Origin: Sneathiellales bacterium
GTDB taxonomy: Bacteria > Pseudomonadota > Alphaproteobacteria > JANQFL01
Length of the DNA: 64,000 nt
Direction of reading: 5' to 3'
Assembly: GCA_028277845.1 (NCBI GenBank)
Contig: JANQFL010000113.1
Coordinates: 43,883-107,882, forward strand
The notes beneath the pieces were generated by a model. That model was given only the letters and a program-made list of their open reading frames with translations, made no database searches and was not told the DNA's origin. The translations under genes and the position numbers were made by a program. Below are positions 17,805-28,172 of this stretch, one piece after another. Each line of letters begins with the position of its first letter. Within the stretch, counting starts at the first letter, position 1.

Positions 17805-19040
17805 TCAGGCGGCTTTCTTCAGCTCGTCAAGGTAATCGGCCGCCGCCGACGGATCGGCGAACCAGGGGAAGAAATCCCTGGGGTCGTCGAACCCGTTGGC
17901 CATGCGATGGGCCAATTGCGGCAACGCCTGCGCGTGACCCATGATGTCGAGAACGAAGGGCGGCGGCGGCAGAAGCAGCATGTTTGTCCAGGCCACCACC
18001 CACTGGGCGTAGTTCCAGAAGCTGTCGAAGGTGCCTTGCATCCAGGATTCGTCATACGGTTGGTCGCCGTGTTCGAGAATGCGCTTGAGATAAATGACCG
18101 CTCCCTTGGCCGCGTTGTTGGAACCCTGCCCGGTGATCGGATCGTTGAGGCAGACCGTGTCGCCCAAACCCAGAACCTTGCGGCCGGACGGCAGGGTCGC
18201 CACCGGATGGCGGATCGTCGGCGGAAAGCGTCCGGCGAGAATGCCGTTGTTGTCCGTGAGGGTACAGTTCGCCGACCGCTCGTACTCCCAGGGCAGAAAT
18301 GTCTTGAGGATATCGAGCGATTTCTCCAGGTGCGCTTCCGGCGATTTCACGTCGTGCCAGCAATCCATCGGACCGCCGACGGCGCCCTCGAACACCATGA
18401 TCTCGCACGGACCCGTCGTGGTCAGCGCGGGGAACACGAAATATTCGCCGACCTCGGGAATGAGGTTGAACTGTACCGCCGAATGGGGTTCACGCGGCAC
18501 CATGCCGTTCACATAGGTCAGCGCCAGCGCCCGCATGGGCTTGTCGAACTGGGATTTCTGGTCGTCACGGACAAACATCCGGCCGACCTCGCCCTTGCCG
18601 GAGGCGACAATGACCAGGTCGTCCTGGCGCGCGTATTCGTCGATATCGGCGACGGAGGCTTCCTTGATCACGATCTGGCCGCCGAGGCGCTGGAACTCGG
18701 CCATCCAGCGCGGAATCTTCACCCGCTGGTCGACCGAGTAGGCATCACGATCAAGCCGTCCGGTCCAGTCGATCAGCTTGGTGCCCGAGCCGTCCGGGTT
18801 CGGCACCATGAAGTTGATACCCTGCACCGGCGGGCAACTGTCGGCCCAGAAATCGATGCCAAGTTCACGCTCGTGCCCGACCGAATTGGAAAACATGCAT
18901 TGGCTGGACAGCACACGGCCCTGTTCGATGTCGTCCGCGGTACGGTTCTGCACGATGCGGACTTGATGGCCGGCTTTCAGGAGGCCGAGGCCGAGCATCA
19001 GGCCCGCCTGTCCGCCACCGATGATGGTGAATTTGCGCAT
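17805..19040 (-). CDS. Styrene/indole monooxygenase-like FAD-dependent oxygenase (StyA/IifC-like)
   Basis: A 411-residue single-domain group E flavoprotein monooxygenase, which epoxidises styrene or indole using reduced FAD from a partner reductase. The N-terminal FAD motif is IIGGGQAGLMLGLGLLKAG (about residues 5-23). The flavin-ring region GLGDTVCLNDPITGQGSNNA (about 290-309) matches the family. The ORF context of SDR, monooxygenase, reductase and divergent AraC matches indole-oxidation (ind/iif) clusters better than styrene clusters, which carry an isomerase and aldehyde dehydrogenase. The ATG at 19040 follows the SDR stop by 24 bases. Confidence 0.85.
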   Translation of the reverse strand: MRKFTIIGGGQAGLMLGLGLLKAGHQVRIVQNRTADDIEQGRVLSSQCMFSNSVGHERELGIDFWADSCPPVQGINFMVPNPDGSGTKLIDWTGRLDRDAYSVDQRVKIPRWMAEFQRLGGQIVIKEASVADIDEYARQDDLVIVASGKGEVGRMFVRDDQKSQFDKPMRALALTYVNGMVPREPHSAVQFNLIPEVGEYFVFPALTTTGPCEIMVFEGAVGGPMDCWHDVKSPEAHLEKSLDILKTFLPWEYERSANCTLTDNNGILAGRFPPTIRHPVATLPSGRKVLGLGDTVCLNDPITGQGSNNAAKGAVIYLKRILEHGDQPYDESWMQGTFDSFWNYAQWVVAWTNMLLLPPPPFVLDIMGHAQALPQLAHRMANGFDDPRDFFPWFADPSAAADYLDELKKAA

Positions 19041-19064
19041 GATGATCTCTCTTTCGTCTGTCGT

Positions 19065-19841
19065 TCAGGACATCAATTGCGGGATGGCGGCCTCGGCCCG
19101 TTCGGGGCCCATGGCTGTGTAGCCGCCGTCCACGCAAATGTCGGTTCCGGTGATGAAGCTCGCGTCGTCGGAGCAGAGGAAGAGCACCGCCGACGCCACT
19201 TCCTCGGGATGGGCGGTGCGGCCGAGCAGATGAAACGGGGCCGCGACGGTATCGGTCTTGGCCCTGTCGCCGCCGGTCAGTTCGTCCATGATGTTGGACC
19301 AGGTCCAGCCGGGACTGACCGCGTTGACCCGGATGCCGTCGGGCGCCAGGTCCATCGCCTGGTTGCGGGTCAGTTGCAGGATCGCCGCCTTGGAGACCGG
19401 ATAAACCCATCGTCCGGTCTGAGCCACGCGGGCCGAGATCGAACCGAAATTGACGATCGCGCCCTTGTTTCTGGCCAGCTCGGCACGGGCGGCCTGCATG
19501 AGCATCACGGAGCCCACGATGTTGACATCGAGCGCTTCGAGCCATTCGGCGCGCGTCGATTCCGCCCCGTTGTCGAGATAGGAGCAGGCGACATTGACGA
19601 GGAAGTCGATGCGCCCCCAATCCTCGAGGGTGTCCGCGACAAGCGCCCCGATGTCCGCGTCTTCGCGCAGATTGCATTTCCGGAACGTGATGCCGTCCCG
19701 TTCCAGCGCCTGCCCCGCCTCTGCATTGATGTCGGCGACCACGACCCTGGTGCCGGCGGCAGCAAACGCCGCGACGATGGCTTGTCCGATTTTCGTGGCA
19801 CCGCCGGGTACGATCGCCACCTTGTGTTCAAGGCCCTGCAT
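19065..19841 (-). CDS. Short-chain dehydrogenase/reductase (IifB-like position)
   Basis: A 258-residue NAD(P)-dependent SDR. The cofactor motif is PGGATKIGQAI (about residues 12-22), a variant of TGxxxGIG with Thr-Lys before Ile-Gly. The usual NNAG reads NVAC. Catalytic residues are Ser in VNFGSISA, and Tyr and Lys in YPVSK. Start ATG at 19841 with GGAGG seven bases upstream. As first gene of the SDR-monooxygenase-reductase operon it may oxidise the dihydrodiol made from indole, the role reported for IifB; this is inferred from position. The altered NNAG motif is worth noting. Confidence 0.85.
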   Translation of the reverse strand: MQGLEHKVAIVPGGATKIGQAIVAAFAAAGTRVVVADINAEAGQALERDGITFRKCNLREDADIGALVADTLEDWGRIDFLVNVACSYLDNGAESTRAEWLEALDVNIVGSVMLMQAARAELARNKGAIVNFGSISARVAQTGRWVYPVSKAAILQLTRNQAMDLAPDGIRVNAVSPGWTWSNIMDELTGGDRAKTDTVAAPFHLLGRTAHPEEVASAVLFLCSDDASFITGTDICVDGGYTAMGPERAEAAIPQLMS

Positions 19842-19899
19842 GCCTTGCCTCCGTTTTGTTTTGTTGTTTGAACAGTTTTGCGGCGGCGTAGACGGGCCG

Positions 19900-19929
19900 C
19901 TATCCGGCAGCCGTGGCAACTATCCAGAA
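19900..19929. promoter_or_regulatory. Candidate AraC-type operator: direct repeat in the SDR/AraC intergenic region
   Basis: CTATCCGGCA (19900-19909) and CTATCCAGAA (19920-19929) share CTATCC and are exactly 20 bases apart, two helical turns. That is the usual geometry for two half-sites bound by an AraC-family dimer on one face of DNA. They lie in the 162-bp divergent region between the SDR and the AraC gene. Confidence 0.4.
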
Positions 19930-19944
19930 AACGAAATAAAAAAT

Positions 19945-19964
19945 CGGCGCCCGCGGGGGCGCCG
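19945..19964. promoter_or_regulatory. GC-rich palindrome in divergent promoter region
   Basis: CGGCGCCC and GGGCGCCG form an 8-bp stem around four bases, flanked by an A-rich tract on the left and AAAAA on the right. It lies 40 bases before the AraC start. It could be a leader hairpin, an operator or a terminator; the sequence does not decide. Confidence 0.35.
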
Positions 19965-20003
19965 CAAAAATGTGCTAATCTCGGGGATTGTCGGAGAAGG
20001 ACG

Positions 20004-21005
20004 ATGATGCAGGCATTGGAGCGTCGGCCGCTTGCGGCTCATGCTCTGTTTCAAACCACGGACCTTGACGAGGCGCGTGACCGTGTCGCCGCGGTGTTCT
20101 GCCCGCACAGACTGGACACGGTCGGCCGCAGCGCCCACCTGGACGCCCGCCAGCACCATCTGGCGGGCGATCGGTTGAGCCTGAACTACATCGAATACGG
20201 CGCCAAGACACTGATCGCGCCGGGCGAAATCGGCTCGTTCTATCTCGTGCAGATCCCGCTCACGGGCGGCGCGGCCATCACCAACGGCCCCGAGAGTTAT
20301 TATTCGCGGCCCGACCGGGCGGCGGTTCTCAACCCCCATCTGCCGACGACCATGATCTGGGAGGCCGGCACGGCCCAGGTCCTGGTGCAGATCGACCGGC
20401 AGGCGATGATGGACCATCTCTCCGTTCAACTCGGTCACCGGGCCGAACGGCTGCTGACCTTCAAAGGGCCGTTGGACCTGACCGATGGCGCCGGGGCGGC
20501 GCTGCGCCGTATGGTGATGTTCCTTGTCGGCGAAGCCGATGACGGCCGCATCCCGGTTGGACGGGGATTGATGGGACGGCAGGTGGAAGCGACATTGATG
20601 TCGGCGCTACTGGAAGCCCATCGGCACGACTACGAAGGATTGCTCGGCCGGACGGGAATGCCGCCCCGCCCGCGTCATCTGCGCCTGGCCGAATGTTACA
20701 TTGAAACCAACCTGGACCGGCCGCTGACGATCGAGGACGTGGCCGCGGCCGCGGGCATATCCCCCCGGGGGCTGCAACTGGCCTTCCGCCAATACCGCGA
20801 CACCACACCCCTGGAATATTGGCGGTCACTGCGTCTGCAACGCGCCCATGAAGACCTGGTCGCCGGCGCCGGTTCCGTGACCGAAGTGGCCTTGAAATGG
20901 GGGTTTACGCATTTCGGACGGTTTTCGGTCACCTACCGGTCCCACTACGGCCTGTCGCCACGGGACACGCTGCGCGCCGCCAGGGGTGCAGGATTCCAGG
21001 ACTGA
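20004..21005 (+). CDS. AraC-family transcriptional regulator
   Basis: A 333-residue regulator. Residues about 1-210 form the AraC-binding-like ligand/dimerisation domain (QIPLTGGAAITNGPESYYS). The C-terminal 100 residues carry two helix-turn-helix units (TIEDVAAAAGISPRGLQLAF and VTEVALKWGFTHFGRFSVTY, ending in HYGLSPRD). It is the same broad type as regulators of indole-oxidation clusters in Acinetobacter and Cupriavidus. The ATG at 20004 is preferred to a frame starting at 19878 whose extra residues are Arg-rich. It is divergent from the SDR operon and likely activates it. Confidence 0.9.
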   Translation: MMQALERRPLAAHALFQTTDLDEARDRVAAVFCPHRLDTVGRSAHLDARQHHLAGDRLSLNYIEYGAKTLIAPGEIGSFYLVQIPLTGGAAITNGPESYYSRPDRAAVLNPHLPTTMIWEAGTAQVLVQIDRQAMMDHLSVQLGHRAERLLTFKGPLDLTDGAGAALRRMVMFLVGEADDGRIPVGRGLMGRQVEATLMSALLEAHRHDYEGLLGRTGMPPRPRHLRLAECYIETNLDRPLTIEDVAAAAGISPRGLQLAFRQYRDTTPLEYWRSLRLQRAHEDLVAGAGSVTEVALKWGFTHFGRFSVTYRSHYGLSPRDTLRAARGAGFQD

Positions 21006-21017
21006 CCTTTGGAAAAA

Positions 21018-21093
<76 letters not shown>

Positions 21094-21164
21094 GCAGGAG
21101 GCCGTATATAGGTCAATTCAGGTGTGTTGTCCACGGTCTGTCGACAGGAAAAACGGCGCCGAAT

Positions 21165-22313
21165 TTACGGCAGTCCGCCACCCGAGCGGCGCGGAATCTC
21201 GACGTCCCGGTGAATGAAGACGCTGATCACCAGACCATAGCCGATCAGCAGCGCCATCATGGCGGTACCGCCGAAGGAAATCATCGGCAACGGCACGCCG
21301 ACCACCGGAACCAGGCCCATGACCATGGCGATGTTGATGAAGACATAGAGGAAAAAGGTCGTTGAGATGCCCAGCGCCACCAGACGGCCGAACTGATTGC
21401 GGGAACGAAACGCGATGGCGTAGCCGTAGGCCAGTATGAGCAGGTAAATCCCCAGCAGTGCCAAACCGCCGACCAGGCCGAATTCCTCCGCCAACATGGT
21501 GAAGATGAAGTCGGTCTGCTTTTCCGGCAGAAAGTTGAGATGACTCTGGGTGCCGAGCATATATCCCTTGCCCGTAATCCCGCCGGCGCCGAAGGCGATC
21601 TTCGACTGCATGATATGATAGCCGGCGCCCAGAGGGTCGCGCTCCGGGTTGAGAAAGGTCAGAATCCGGTCCTGCTGATAGGGCCGCAGGAACTGCCAAG
21701 CCAGCGGCACGGCGGCAACGATTGCGGCCAGGACGGCGCCGAACATCCACAGGCGCACGCCGGCCAGAAGGAACAGCGCGCCGCTGCCCAGTGCCAACAG
21801 AATGGCGGTGCCAAGGTCGGGCTGGCGCAGCACCAGCACCACCGGGACGGCGACGAGAAGAAGCGGCACGAGCAGATAGTGGGGCCGTGAAACGTCTTCG
21901 AGCTGGCGGCCGTGGAAGTACCGGGCCAGAGCCAACACCAAGGCGATCTTGACCACTTCCGAGGGTTGCAAGCGGAAGAAGCCCAGGTCGATCCAACGCT
22001 GCGCGCCCATGCCGACGGTACCCTTGAACTCCACCCCCACCAACAGCAACAAACCGATCCCGTATATGAGGTAGGAGTACCGCATCCATACCCGGATATC
22101 GATCAACGCCACGAAGAACATCAGAACGATACCGGCGGCGAAACGGATCATCTGCACCCGGGCCCATGGATCCAGACTGCCGTTGGCGACCGAGTAGAGC
22201 ATGATGAAGCCGACGCTGGCGACGATGGTCAGCAGCAATACCAGGCCCCAATTGATGTCCCAAAGCTTCTGGCCGATCGTCAGCCGGACTTCGCGGTCGC
22301 CGAGGGAAGACAT
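21165..22313 (-). CDS. rodA: Rod-shape peptidoglycan glycosyltransferase RodA
   Basis: A 382-residue SEDS-family membrane enzyme that polymerises lipid II during cell elongation, working with PBP2. About ten membrane helices are visible. Family blocks include QPDLGTAILLALG (about residues 193-205), with the long periplasmic loop after it (YHIMQSKIAFGAGGITGKGY), and the C-terminal MGLVPVVGVPLPMISFGGTA. It is the last gene of mreB-mreC-mreD-mrdA-rodA on the minus strand, nine bases after mrdA. Confidence 0.95.
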   Translation of the reverse strand: MSSLGDREVRLTIGQKLWDINWGLVLLLTIVASVGFIMLYSVANGSLDPWARVQMIRFAAGIVLMFFVALIDIRVWMRYSYLIYGIGLLLLVGVEFKGTVGMGAQRWIDLGFFRLQPSEVVKIALVLALARYFHGRQLEDVSRPHYLLVPLLLVAVPVVLVLRQPDLGTAILLALGSGALFLLAGVRLWMFGAVLAAIVAAVPLAWQFLRPYQQDRILTFLNPERDPLGAGYHIMQSKIAFGAGGITGKGYMLGTQSHLNFLPEKQTDFIFTMLAEEFGLVGGLALLGIYLLILAYGYAIAFRSRNQFGRLVALGISTTFFLYVFINIAMVMGLVPVVGVPLPMISFGGTAMMALLIGYGLVISVFIHRDVEIPRRSGGGLP

Positions 22314-22322
22314 GGTCTCGTA

Positions 22323-24188
22323 CTAACCCTCCCTCTTCCGCAGGCCCTGGAACTGCGACGTGCTGATCGGTTCCTGCCGCGCCGGATCGCGCTTCTGGGT
22401 CTCGATCAGGACATCGCGGGCGATGGGGGCCGCCGCCTTCGAACCGCCGCCGCCGTGTTCCACGACTACGGAGATGGCATAACGAGGCGCATCCAGCGGG
22501 GCGTAAGCCACGAACATGGCGTGATCCCGCTCCTCCCAGGGTTTCTCCTCGTTCTTGCGCACGCGGGTGCGGCGCTCGGCCTTGGAGATGCGGCGGACCT
22601 GGACCGACCCGGTCTTGCCCGCCATGGCCATGTCCTCTTCCTTGATGCGGGCGGCATAGGCCGTACCGCGGCGATGGTTGACCACGTTATCCATGCCGCG
22701 CTTGACCACCTTCATTGCCGCCGTCGACAGGTTCATGCTCTCCGCCGGTTTGACCTCCTCGTCGATCCGGCGCGTCAGCCTGGGCGTGACGGCGAAGCCG
22801 CCATTGGCGATACGCGCCGCCATCACGGCCATCTGCAGCGGCGTCAAAAGCAGGTAACCCTGGCCGATGCCGATGTTGACCGTATCGCCCTGTTGCCAGG
22901 GCGAACCGCGCAGGGCCTGCTTCCATTCCTTGGTCGGCACCAGGCCGGCACGTTCGTTGGGTAGATCGATCCCCGTCGGCGCTCCCAGGCCGAAGCGTTC
23001 GGCCATGGCGGCGATGCGGTTGATGCCGGTCTTGCGGGCGATGTCGTAGAAGTAGACGTCGCAGGATTTCTGGATCGACTGGACCATATCGACCCAGCCG
23101 TGGCCGCCACGCTTCCAGCAGTGGAAGGTATGGTTGCCGACCTTGTGGCGGCCGTTGCAGTGCACTTTATAGTCCGGCCCGGCGACACCGGCCTCCATGG
23201 CCGCCAGGGCGACGATCATCTTGAAAGTGGATCCGGGCGGATACTGGCCGGCGATGGTCTTGCTGATCAGCGGCTTCTTCTTGTTGGTGTTCAGTTCCTT
23301 CCAGTAGGCGTGGCTGAGGCCGACATTGAAGGCGTTGGGATCGAAGGCGGGCGTCGACGCCATGGCCAGCACGTCACCGGTGTGGATGTCCATCACCGTG
23401 ACGGCCGCACTCTCGTCGGCCAGCCGCTTGGTGACGTATTCCTGCAGGCTCACGTCGATGGTCAGCACGAGGTCGTTGCCAGGCTGGCCGTCCTTGCGGG
23501 TCAGTTCCCGGATCACCCGGCCGTAGGCGTTGACTTCGACCCGGCTGTTGCCGGCCTTGCCGCGCAGGTCCAGGTCGTAGATGCGTTCGACGCCGCTCTT
23601 GCCGATGCGGAAGCCCGGCAGTTCCAGCAGCGGGTCGTCGGTCAAATCCTTCTCCGACACCGCACCGACATAGCCGACGATATGGGCCAGGTTTTCGCCG
23701 AAGGGATAGTCCCGCGTTTCGCCGACCTCGAGCTGCACACCGGGCAGATCGGGAATGTTGGCATTGACCCGGGCGAATTCGTCCCAGCTCAGATGCTCGA
23801 CGACCGGGATCGGCACGAAACTGCGCTTGCGTTTGACGTCGCGCAGGACGCGGGTGTAGTCGTCCTCGTCCACGGGCACCAGGGTCGCCAACTTGTCCAG
23901 CGTCTGCCCGACTCCGTTGGTCTGCTCGGGGATCAGCACGACCTGGTAGTTCTGCCGGTTGCTGGCCACTTCATTGCCGAAGCGGTCGAGGATACGTCCG
24001 CGTGGCGGTGCCAGCAGGCGGATATTGATGCGGTTCTCGTCCGCCAGCATGGCGTACTGGTCGGCCTCGACAACCTGCAGGTAATACATGCGGCCGACCA
24101 GGGTGGACATCAAAGCCAGCTTGCCGCCGCCCAACAGAAAGGCGCGGCGTGAAAACGCCTTGTAACGGCCTGTGTCCCTCTGTCTCAC
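22323..24188 (-). CDS. mrdA: Penicillin-binding protein 2, peptidoglycan transpeptidase
   Basis: A 621-residue class B PBP that cross-links peptidoglycan in the elongasome. An N-terminal anchor (FLLGGGKLALMSTLVGRMYY) is followed by the dimerisation domain with PPRGRILDRFGNEVASN. Transpeptidase motifs are STFK (in YPPGSTFKM, the Ser nucleophile), SCD (in QKSCDVYFYD) and KTG (in MAGKTGSVQV). The start is a GTG at 24188, four bases after the mreD stop. Confidence 0.95.
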   Translation of the reverse strand: MRQRDTGRYKAFSRRAFLLGGGKLALMSTLVGRMYYLQVVEADQYAMLADENRINIRLLAPPRGRILDRFGNEVASNRQNYQVVLIPEQTNGVGQTLDKLATLVPVDEDDYTRVLRDVKRKRSFVPIPVVEHLSWDEFARVNANIPDLPGVQLEVGETRDYPFGENLAHIVGYVGAVSEKDLTDDPLLELPGFRIGKSGVERIYDLDLRGKAGNSRVEVNAYGRVIRELTRKDGQPGNDLVLTIDVSLQEYVTKRLADESAAVTVMDIHTGDVLAMASTPAFDPNAFNVGLSHAYWKELNTNKKKPLISKTIAGQYPPGSTFKMIVALAAMEAGVAGPDYKVHCNGRHKVGNHTFHCWKRGGHGWVDMVQSIQKSCDVYFYDIARKTGINRIAAMAERFGLGAPTGIDLPNERAGLVPTKEWKQALRGSPWQQGDTVNIGIGQGYLLLTPLQMAVMAARIANGGFAVTPRLTRRIDEEVKPAESMNLSTAAMKVVKRGMDNVVNHRRGTAYAARIKEEDMAMAGKTGSVQVRRISKAERRTRVRKNEEKPWEERDHAMFVAYAPLDAPRYAISVVVEHGGGGSKAAAPIARDVLIETQKRDPARQEPISTSQFQGLRKREG

Positions 24189-24192
24189 AGCG

Positions 24193-24708
24193 TTATGCCT
24201 GCAGGAAGATCTGCTCGCTGCGCCCGAACAGATGCGCCAGCAGCGGATACAGGGCGATGGTGACGGTCACCTGGATCAGGACCGGCACCGGGCTGAGCAG
24301 GGACTGGAAAAACGCGCACACGATCACCCAGCCGATCACATTGGCGCCTACGGCCACGGTGATGAAGCCAAACCAGCCGACATAAAACGATTTGGTCGCC
24401 AGGACCTGACGTTGGGAGACGCAGATACCGTGCACCAGCAAAAGCAGGAGTGCCATCAGGCCGACCGGACCACCCGACAGGATATCCAACAGAACACCGA
24501 ACACGAACACCAGCGGCGTCGGCATCAAGTCGGGCCGGTAGACGCTCCAATAGTAGACGCCGATCATGGCGAGCAAGGGCGTCACGACACTGAAATAGGG
24601 AATACCCGTCGGCACCACGCTCAACAGGACAAGAAACAGGACTTGAATCCCGGGCAGTGTGGCCCTGAGCAACGATTTTGCCTGTCCGGTCAGGGTCCGC
24701 TCGTTCAT
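24193..24708 (-). CDS. mreD: Rod-shape-determining membrane protein MreD
   Basis: A 171-residue protein with five to six hydrophobic helices. A typical block is YRPDLMPTPLVFVFGVLLDI followed by LSGGPVGL. It links MreC and PBP2/RodA to MreB in the elongasome. Its ATG overlaps the mreC stop (ATGA), and mrdA follows directly. Confidence 0.9.
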   Translation of the reverse strand: MNERTLTGQAKSLLRATLPGIQVLFLVLLSVVPTGIPYFSVVTPLLAMIGVYYWSVYRPDLMPTPLVFVFGVLLDILSGGPVGLMALLLLLVHGICVSQRQVLATKSFYVGWFGFITVAVGANVIGWVIVCAFFQSLLSPVPVLIQVTVTIALYPLLAHLFGRSEQIFLQA

Positions 24709-25586
24709 TGCCCGGCCCCGACCATGTCGGCGTCGGCCTGTCCGACACCGAGCCGCGGCAGGTCGAAACGCAACACGCGGACATACTCGATCTGTTCGCG
24801 GTCGGCGAAGGGCTGGACCTTGGGCAGACCGTCGCCCAAATCGGCCACGATGCCGATGGCGAGCCCGGGCGGAAACAGGCCGCCGTCGCCCGACGTTACG
24901 ACCCGGTCACCGGCGGAGACCTGGGCGCTGACGGGAATGAATTCGAGGCGCGGGCGGGCCGAGTTGTCGCCGGCCAATATGGCGCGGTGGCGGGAGGCTT
25001 CCATCACCACGGGAATGCGGGAGTTCAGATCGGTGAGCAACAGGACGCGCGACGACTTCTCGCCCGCCTCGACGATGCGGCCGACCAGGCCGTCGTCGTT
25101 GACCACCGCCTGTCCCTTGCGGATACCGGCGCGGCGGCCGGCGTTCACCAGCACCGTGCGTACGAACGGCCCGCCCGAATCGGCAATGATCCGGGCCACC
25201 ACCGGATCCACGGGCGGTTCGAATTGCACCTGAAGCAGCGACCGGTAGCGGGCGTTTTCCTGCTCGAGCCGCCGTGCAACGCCCTGCCAATGCAGCAGCC
25301 GGGCATTTTCGCCTTTCAGCCGGGCGTTTTCCTCGCGCAGGTCGATCAGGTTTTCGACGCCGTCGACCGCGTTGTTGATGGCGACGACCGGTTGGGACAG
25401 CACGCCGAGAACGGGCGCGGCCGCATCGGTGACGACGGTGCGCACCTTCTCCATCATGGCGATGTCGGCTTTGGCGAGGATGAGCAGCGCCGCCGAGGCG
25501 ACGACGAAGAGCGCGAACGCGAAACGCTGGACCATCACCTTCAACGGGATGGCCAGGCGGAGCATCTTGCCGCCTTGCGCTCTCAC
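24705..25586 (-). CDS. mreC: Rod-shape-determining protein MreC
   Basis: A 293-residue periplasmic protein with one N-terminal anchor (FAFALFVVASAALLILAKAD). A coiled coil follows (about residues 70-105, LREENARLKGENARLLHW), then beta domains with the family block GQAVVNDDGLVGRIVEAGEK. GTG start at 25586. It scaffolds PBP2 activation. The C-terminal tail after the beta domains is Asp-rich (FDLPRLGVGQADADMV). Confidence 0.93.
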   Translation of the reverse strand: MRAQGGKMLRLAIPLKVMVQRFAFALFVVASAALLILAKADIAMMEKVRTVVTDAAAPVLGVLSQPVVAINNAVDGVENLIDLREENARLKGENARLLHWQGVARRLEQENARYRSLLQVQFEPPVDPVVARIIADSGGPFVRTVLVNAGRRAGIRKGQAVVNDDGLVGRIVEAGEKSSRVLLLTDLNSRIPVVMEASRHRAILAGDNSARPRLEFIPVSAQVSAGDRVVTSGDGGLFPPGLAIGIVADLGDGLPKVQPFADREQIEYVRVLRFDLPRLGVGQADADMVGAGQ

Positions 25587-25647
25587 GGGTTACTCCTCCG
25601 TTCCGTCGCGGTCGGACCGGCCGGCCTTTGGCCGGGCACAGCCCGGA

Positions 25648-27140
<1,493 letters not shown>

Positions 27141-27452
27141 TCAGAGTGAATCATCCCGGGTGTACCGTGATTCGGATGTGGATGCCGGCTCATCCGGACC
27201 ATAGACAAACAGCATGGCACGGTGGATGAAGGGGAAAAAGGCCATGGTTGCCAGCCCCAAGACGATGTACAGCAAAGGGACGGTTCCATATACGATGAAC
27301 AACGCCACCAGCACCGCGGACACGAATACGTTCCATCCCATCCAGAGCCAGAACCAGAACAGCCGGTAGATCAGAACATGGTGGCGTTCGGCGATTTCGA
27401 TGGCCCGCCGAAGTTCTCCGAGATTGACGTATCTGCCTATTTGCTTGGTCAA
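27141..27452 (-). CDS. Small two-TM membrane protein, paralogue 4 of 4
   Basis: About 103 residues. A polar N-terminus (MTKQIGRYVNLGELRRAIEI) is followed by two helices (WLWMGWNVFVSAVLVALFIV and LLYIVLGLATMAFFPFIHRA) and a polar tail. The FFP-xxxR-xxxxxYG ending after helix 2 is shared with the next genes upstream. The only plausible start is a TTG at 27452, ten bases after the preceding stop, so the N-terminus is uncertain. I recognise no function. It is the last of four tandem genes on the minus strand. Confidence 0.6.
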   Translation of the reverse strand: MTKQIGRYVNLGELRRAIEIAERHHVLIYRLFWFWLWMGWNVFVSAVLVALFIVYGTVPLLYIVLGLATMAFFPFIHRAMLFVYGPDEPASTSESRYTRDDSL

Positions 27453-27462
27453 ATTAACGCCG

Positions 27463-27819
27463 CTATCGTTGGTCGGGCCTCGGCCGATCGGGTGTCTTCA
27501 ACAGGTTTTGAATCGCCCAAGGCGGATCCGTAACCTCCAGGCTGAAGCCCGCTGTTGTCGGAGGACTGTCCCCGTAGGCACTCGACAGCGTCCGGTACAT
27601 CGCCGGGAAAAACATAATGATGAAAATATCAGCCAGCAGCACGATCCCCGTTACGTGACCGGCGATCAGATAGGACACCAGGACAACGAAGCCGATCCAG
27701 ACGCTCCAGGCCAATGGCATAGAAATATGCCGTGTCCGTGGCTTTGTGTACGGCCGGGATCGGTCATCAATCAATTCCCGACGGAGATTCGATTGAGGAA
27801 ACTGAGAGCGGTTTCGCAT
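27463..27819 (-). CDS. Small two-TM membrane protein, paralogue 3 of 4
   Basis: About 118 residues: a basic N-terminus, two helices (AWSVWIGFVVLVSYLIAGHV and GIVLLADIFIIMFFPAMYRT) and a polar C-terminus. The FFPAMYRTLSSAYG ending aligns with FFPFIHRAMLFVYG in the downstream gene. Its ATG overlaps the upstream stop (TGATG), a sign of coupled translation. Function unknown. Confidence 0.65.
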   Translation of the reverse strand: MRNRSQFPQSNLRRELIDDRSRPYTKPRTRHISMPLAWSVWIGFVVLVSYLIAGHVTGIVLLADIFIIMFFPAMYRTLSSAYGDSPPTTAGFSLEVTDPPWAIQNLLKTPDRPRPDQR

Positions 27820-28172
27820 CACTCGCCGCTTCCACTACTCCCGCACTCTCCGTAAGTTGCGGGCTCATAAGGCGTCGCGGCATCCCGGCTGTAGTCATCG
27901 CCATCGAATTGGTTTCTATAAGTATGCTTGGGCGATTTTGCCGCGTAGTACACGTTCGGAACGATCACAATGATCACTGCGTCCATCAACAGAAAAAACG
28001 CGTTGAACCCACCGGCCAGCCAATAGGTGACAGCAAGCACGGCAGCGGACCACACCGTCCACCAAACGATCTTGGGCACCCGCTTGATCAGCGGCCGAAC
28101 TGGTCCTTTCTCGGACTTGGTTGCGATCTCGTGACGCAGCTTTGACATGATTTGTGGATGGTTGGCAGACAT
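27819..28172 (-). CDS. Small two-TM membrane protein, paralogue 2 of 4
   Basis: 117 residues. Basic N-terminal 30 residues, then helices WWTVWSAAVLAVTYWLAGGF and FFLLMDAVIIVIVPNVYYAA, then an acidic, Gly/Ser-rich tail ending GECGSSGSGE. The VPNVYY segment takes the place of the FFPxxxR ending of its neighbours. The start overlaps the upstream stop by one base (TAATG). Function unknown. Confidence 0.65.
   Translation of the reverse strand: MSANHPQIMSKLRHEIATKSEKGPVRPLIKRVPKIVWWTVWSAAVLAVTYWLAGGFNAFFLLMDAVIIVIVPNVYYAAKSPKHTYRNQFDGDDYSRDAATPYEPATYGECGSSGSGE

Noticed and set aside
17309..19841. Styrene catabolic operon
   Set aside because: No styrene oxide isomerase or phenylacetaldehyde dehydrogenase is present; the SDR and AraC neighbours fit indole-type clusters better.
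17376..19871. 831-residue open frame on the plus strand
   Set aside because: It lies antisense to the flavin reductase, monooxygenase and SDR genes; composition is Arg/His/Gly-rich with no domain. It is a high-GC shadow.
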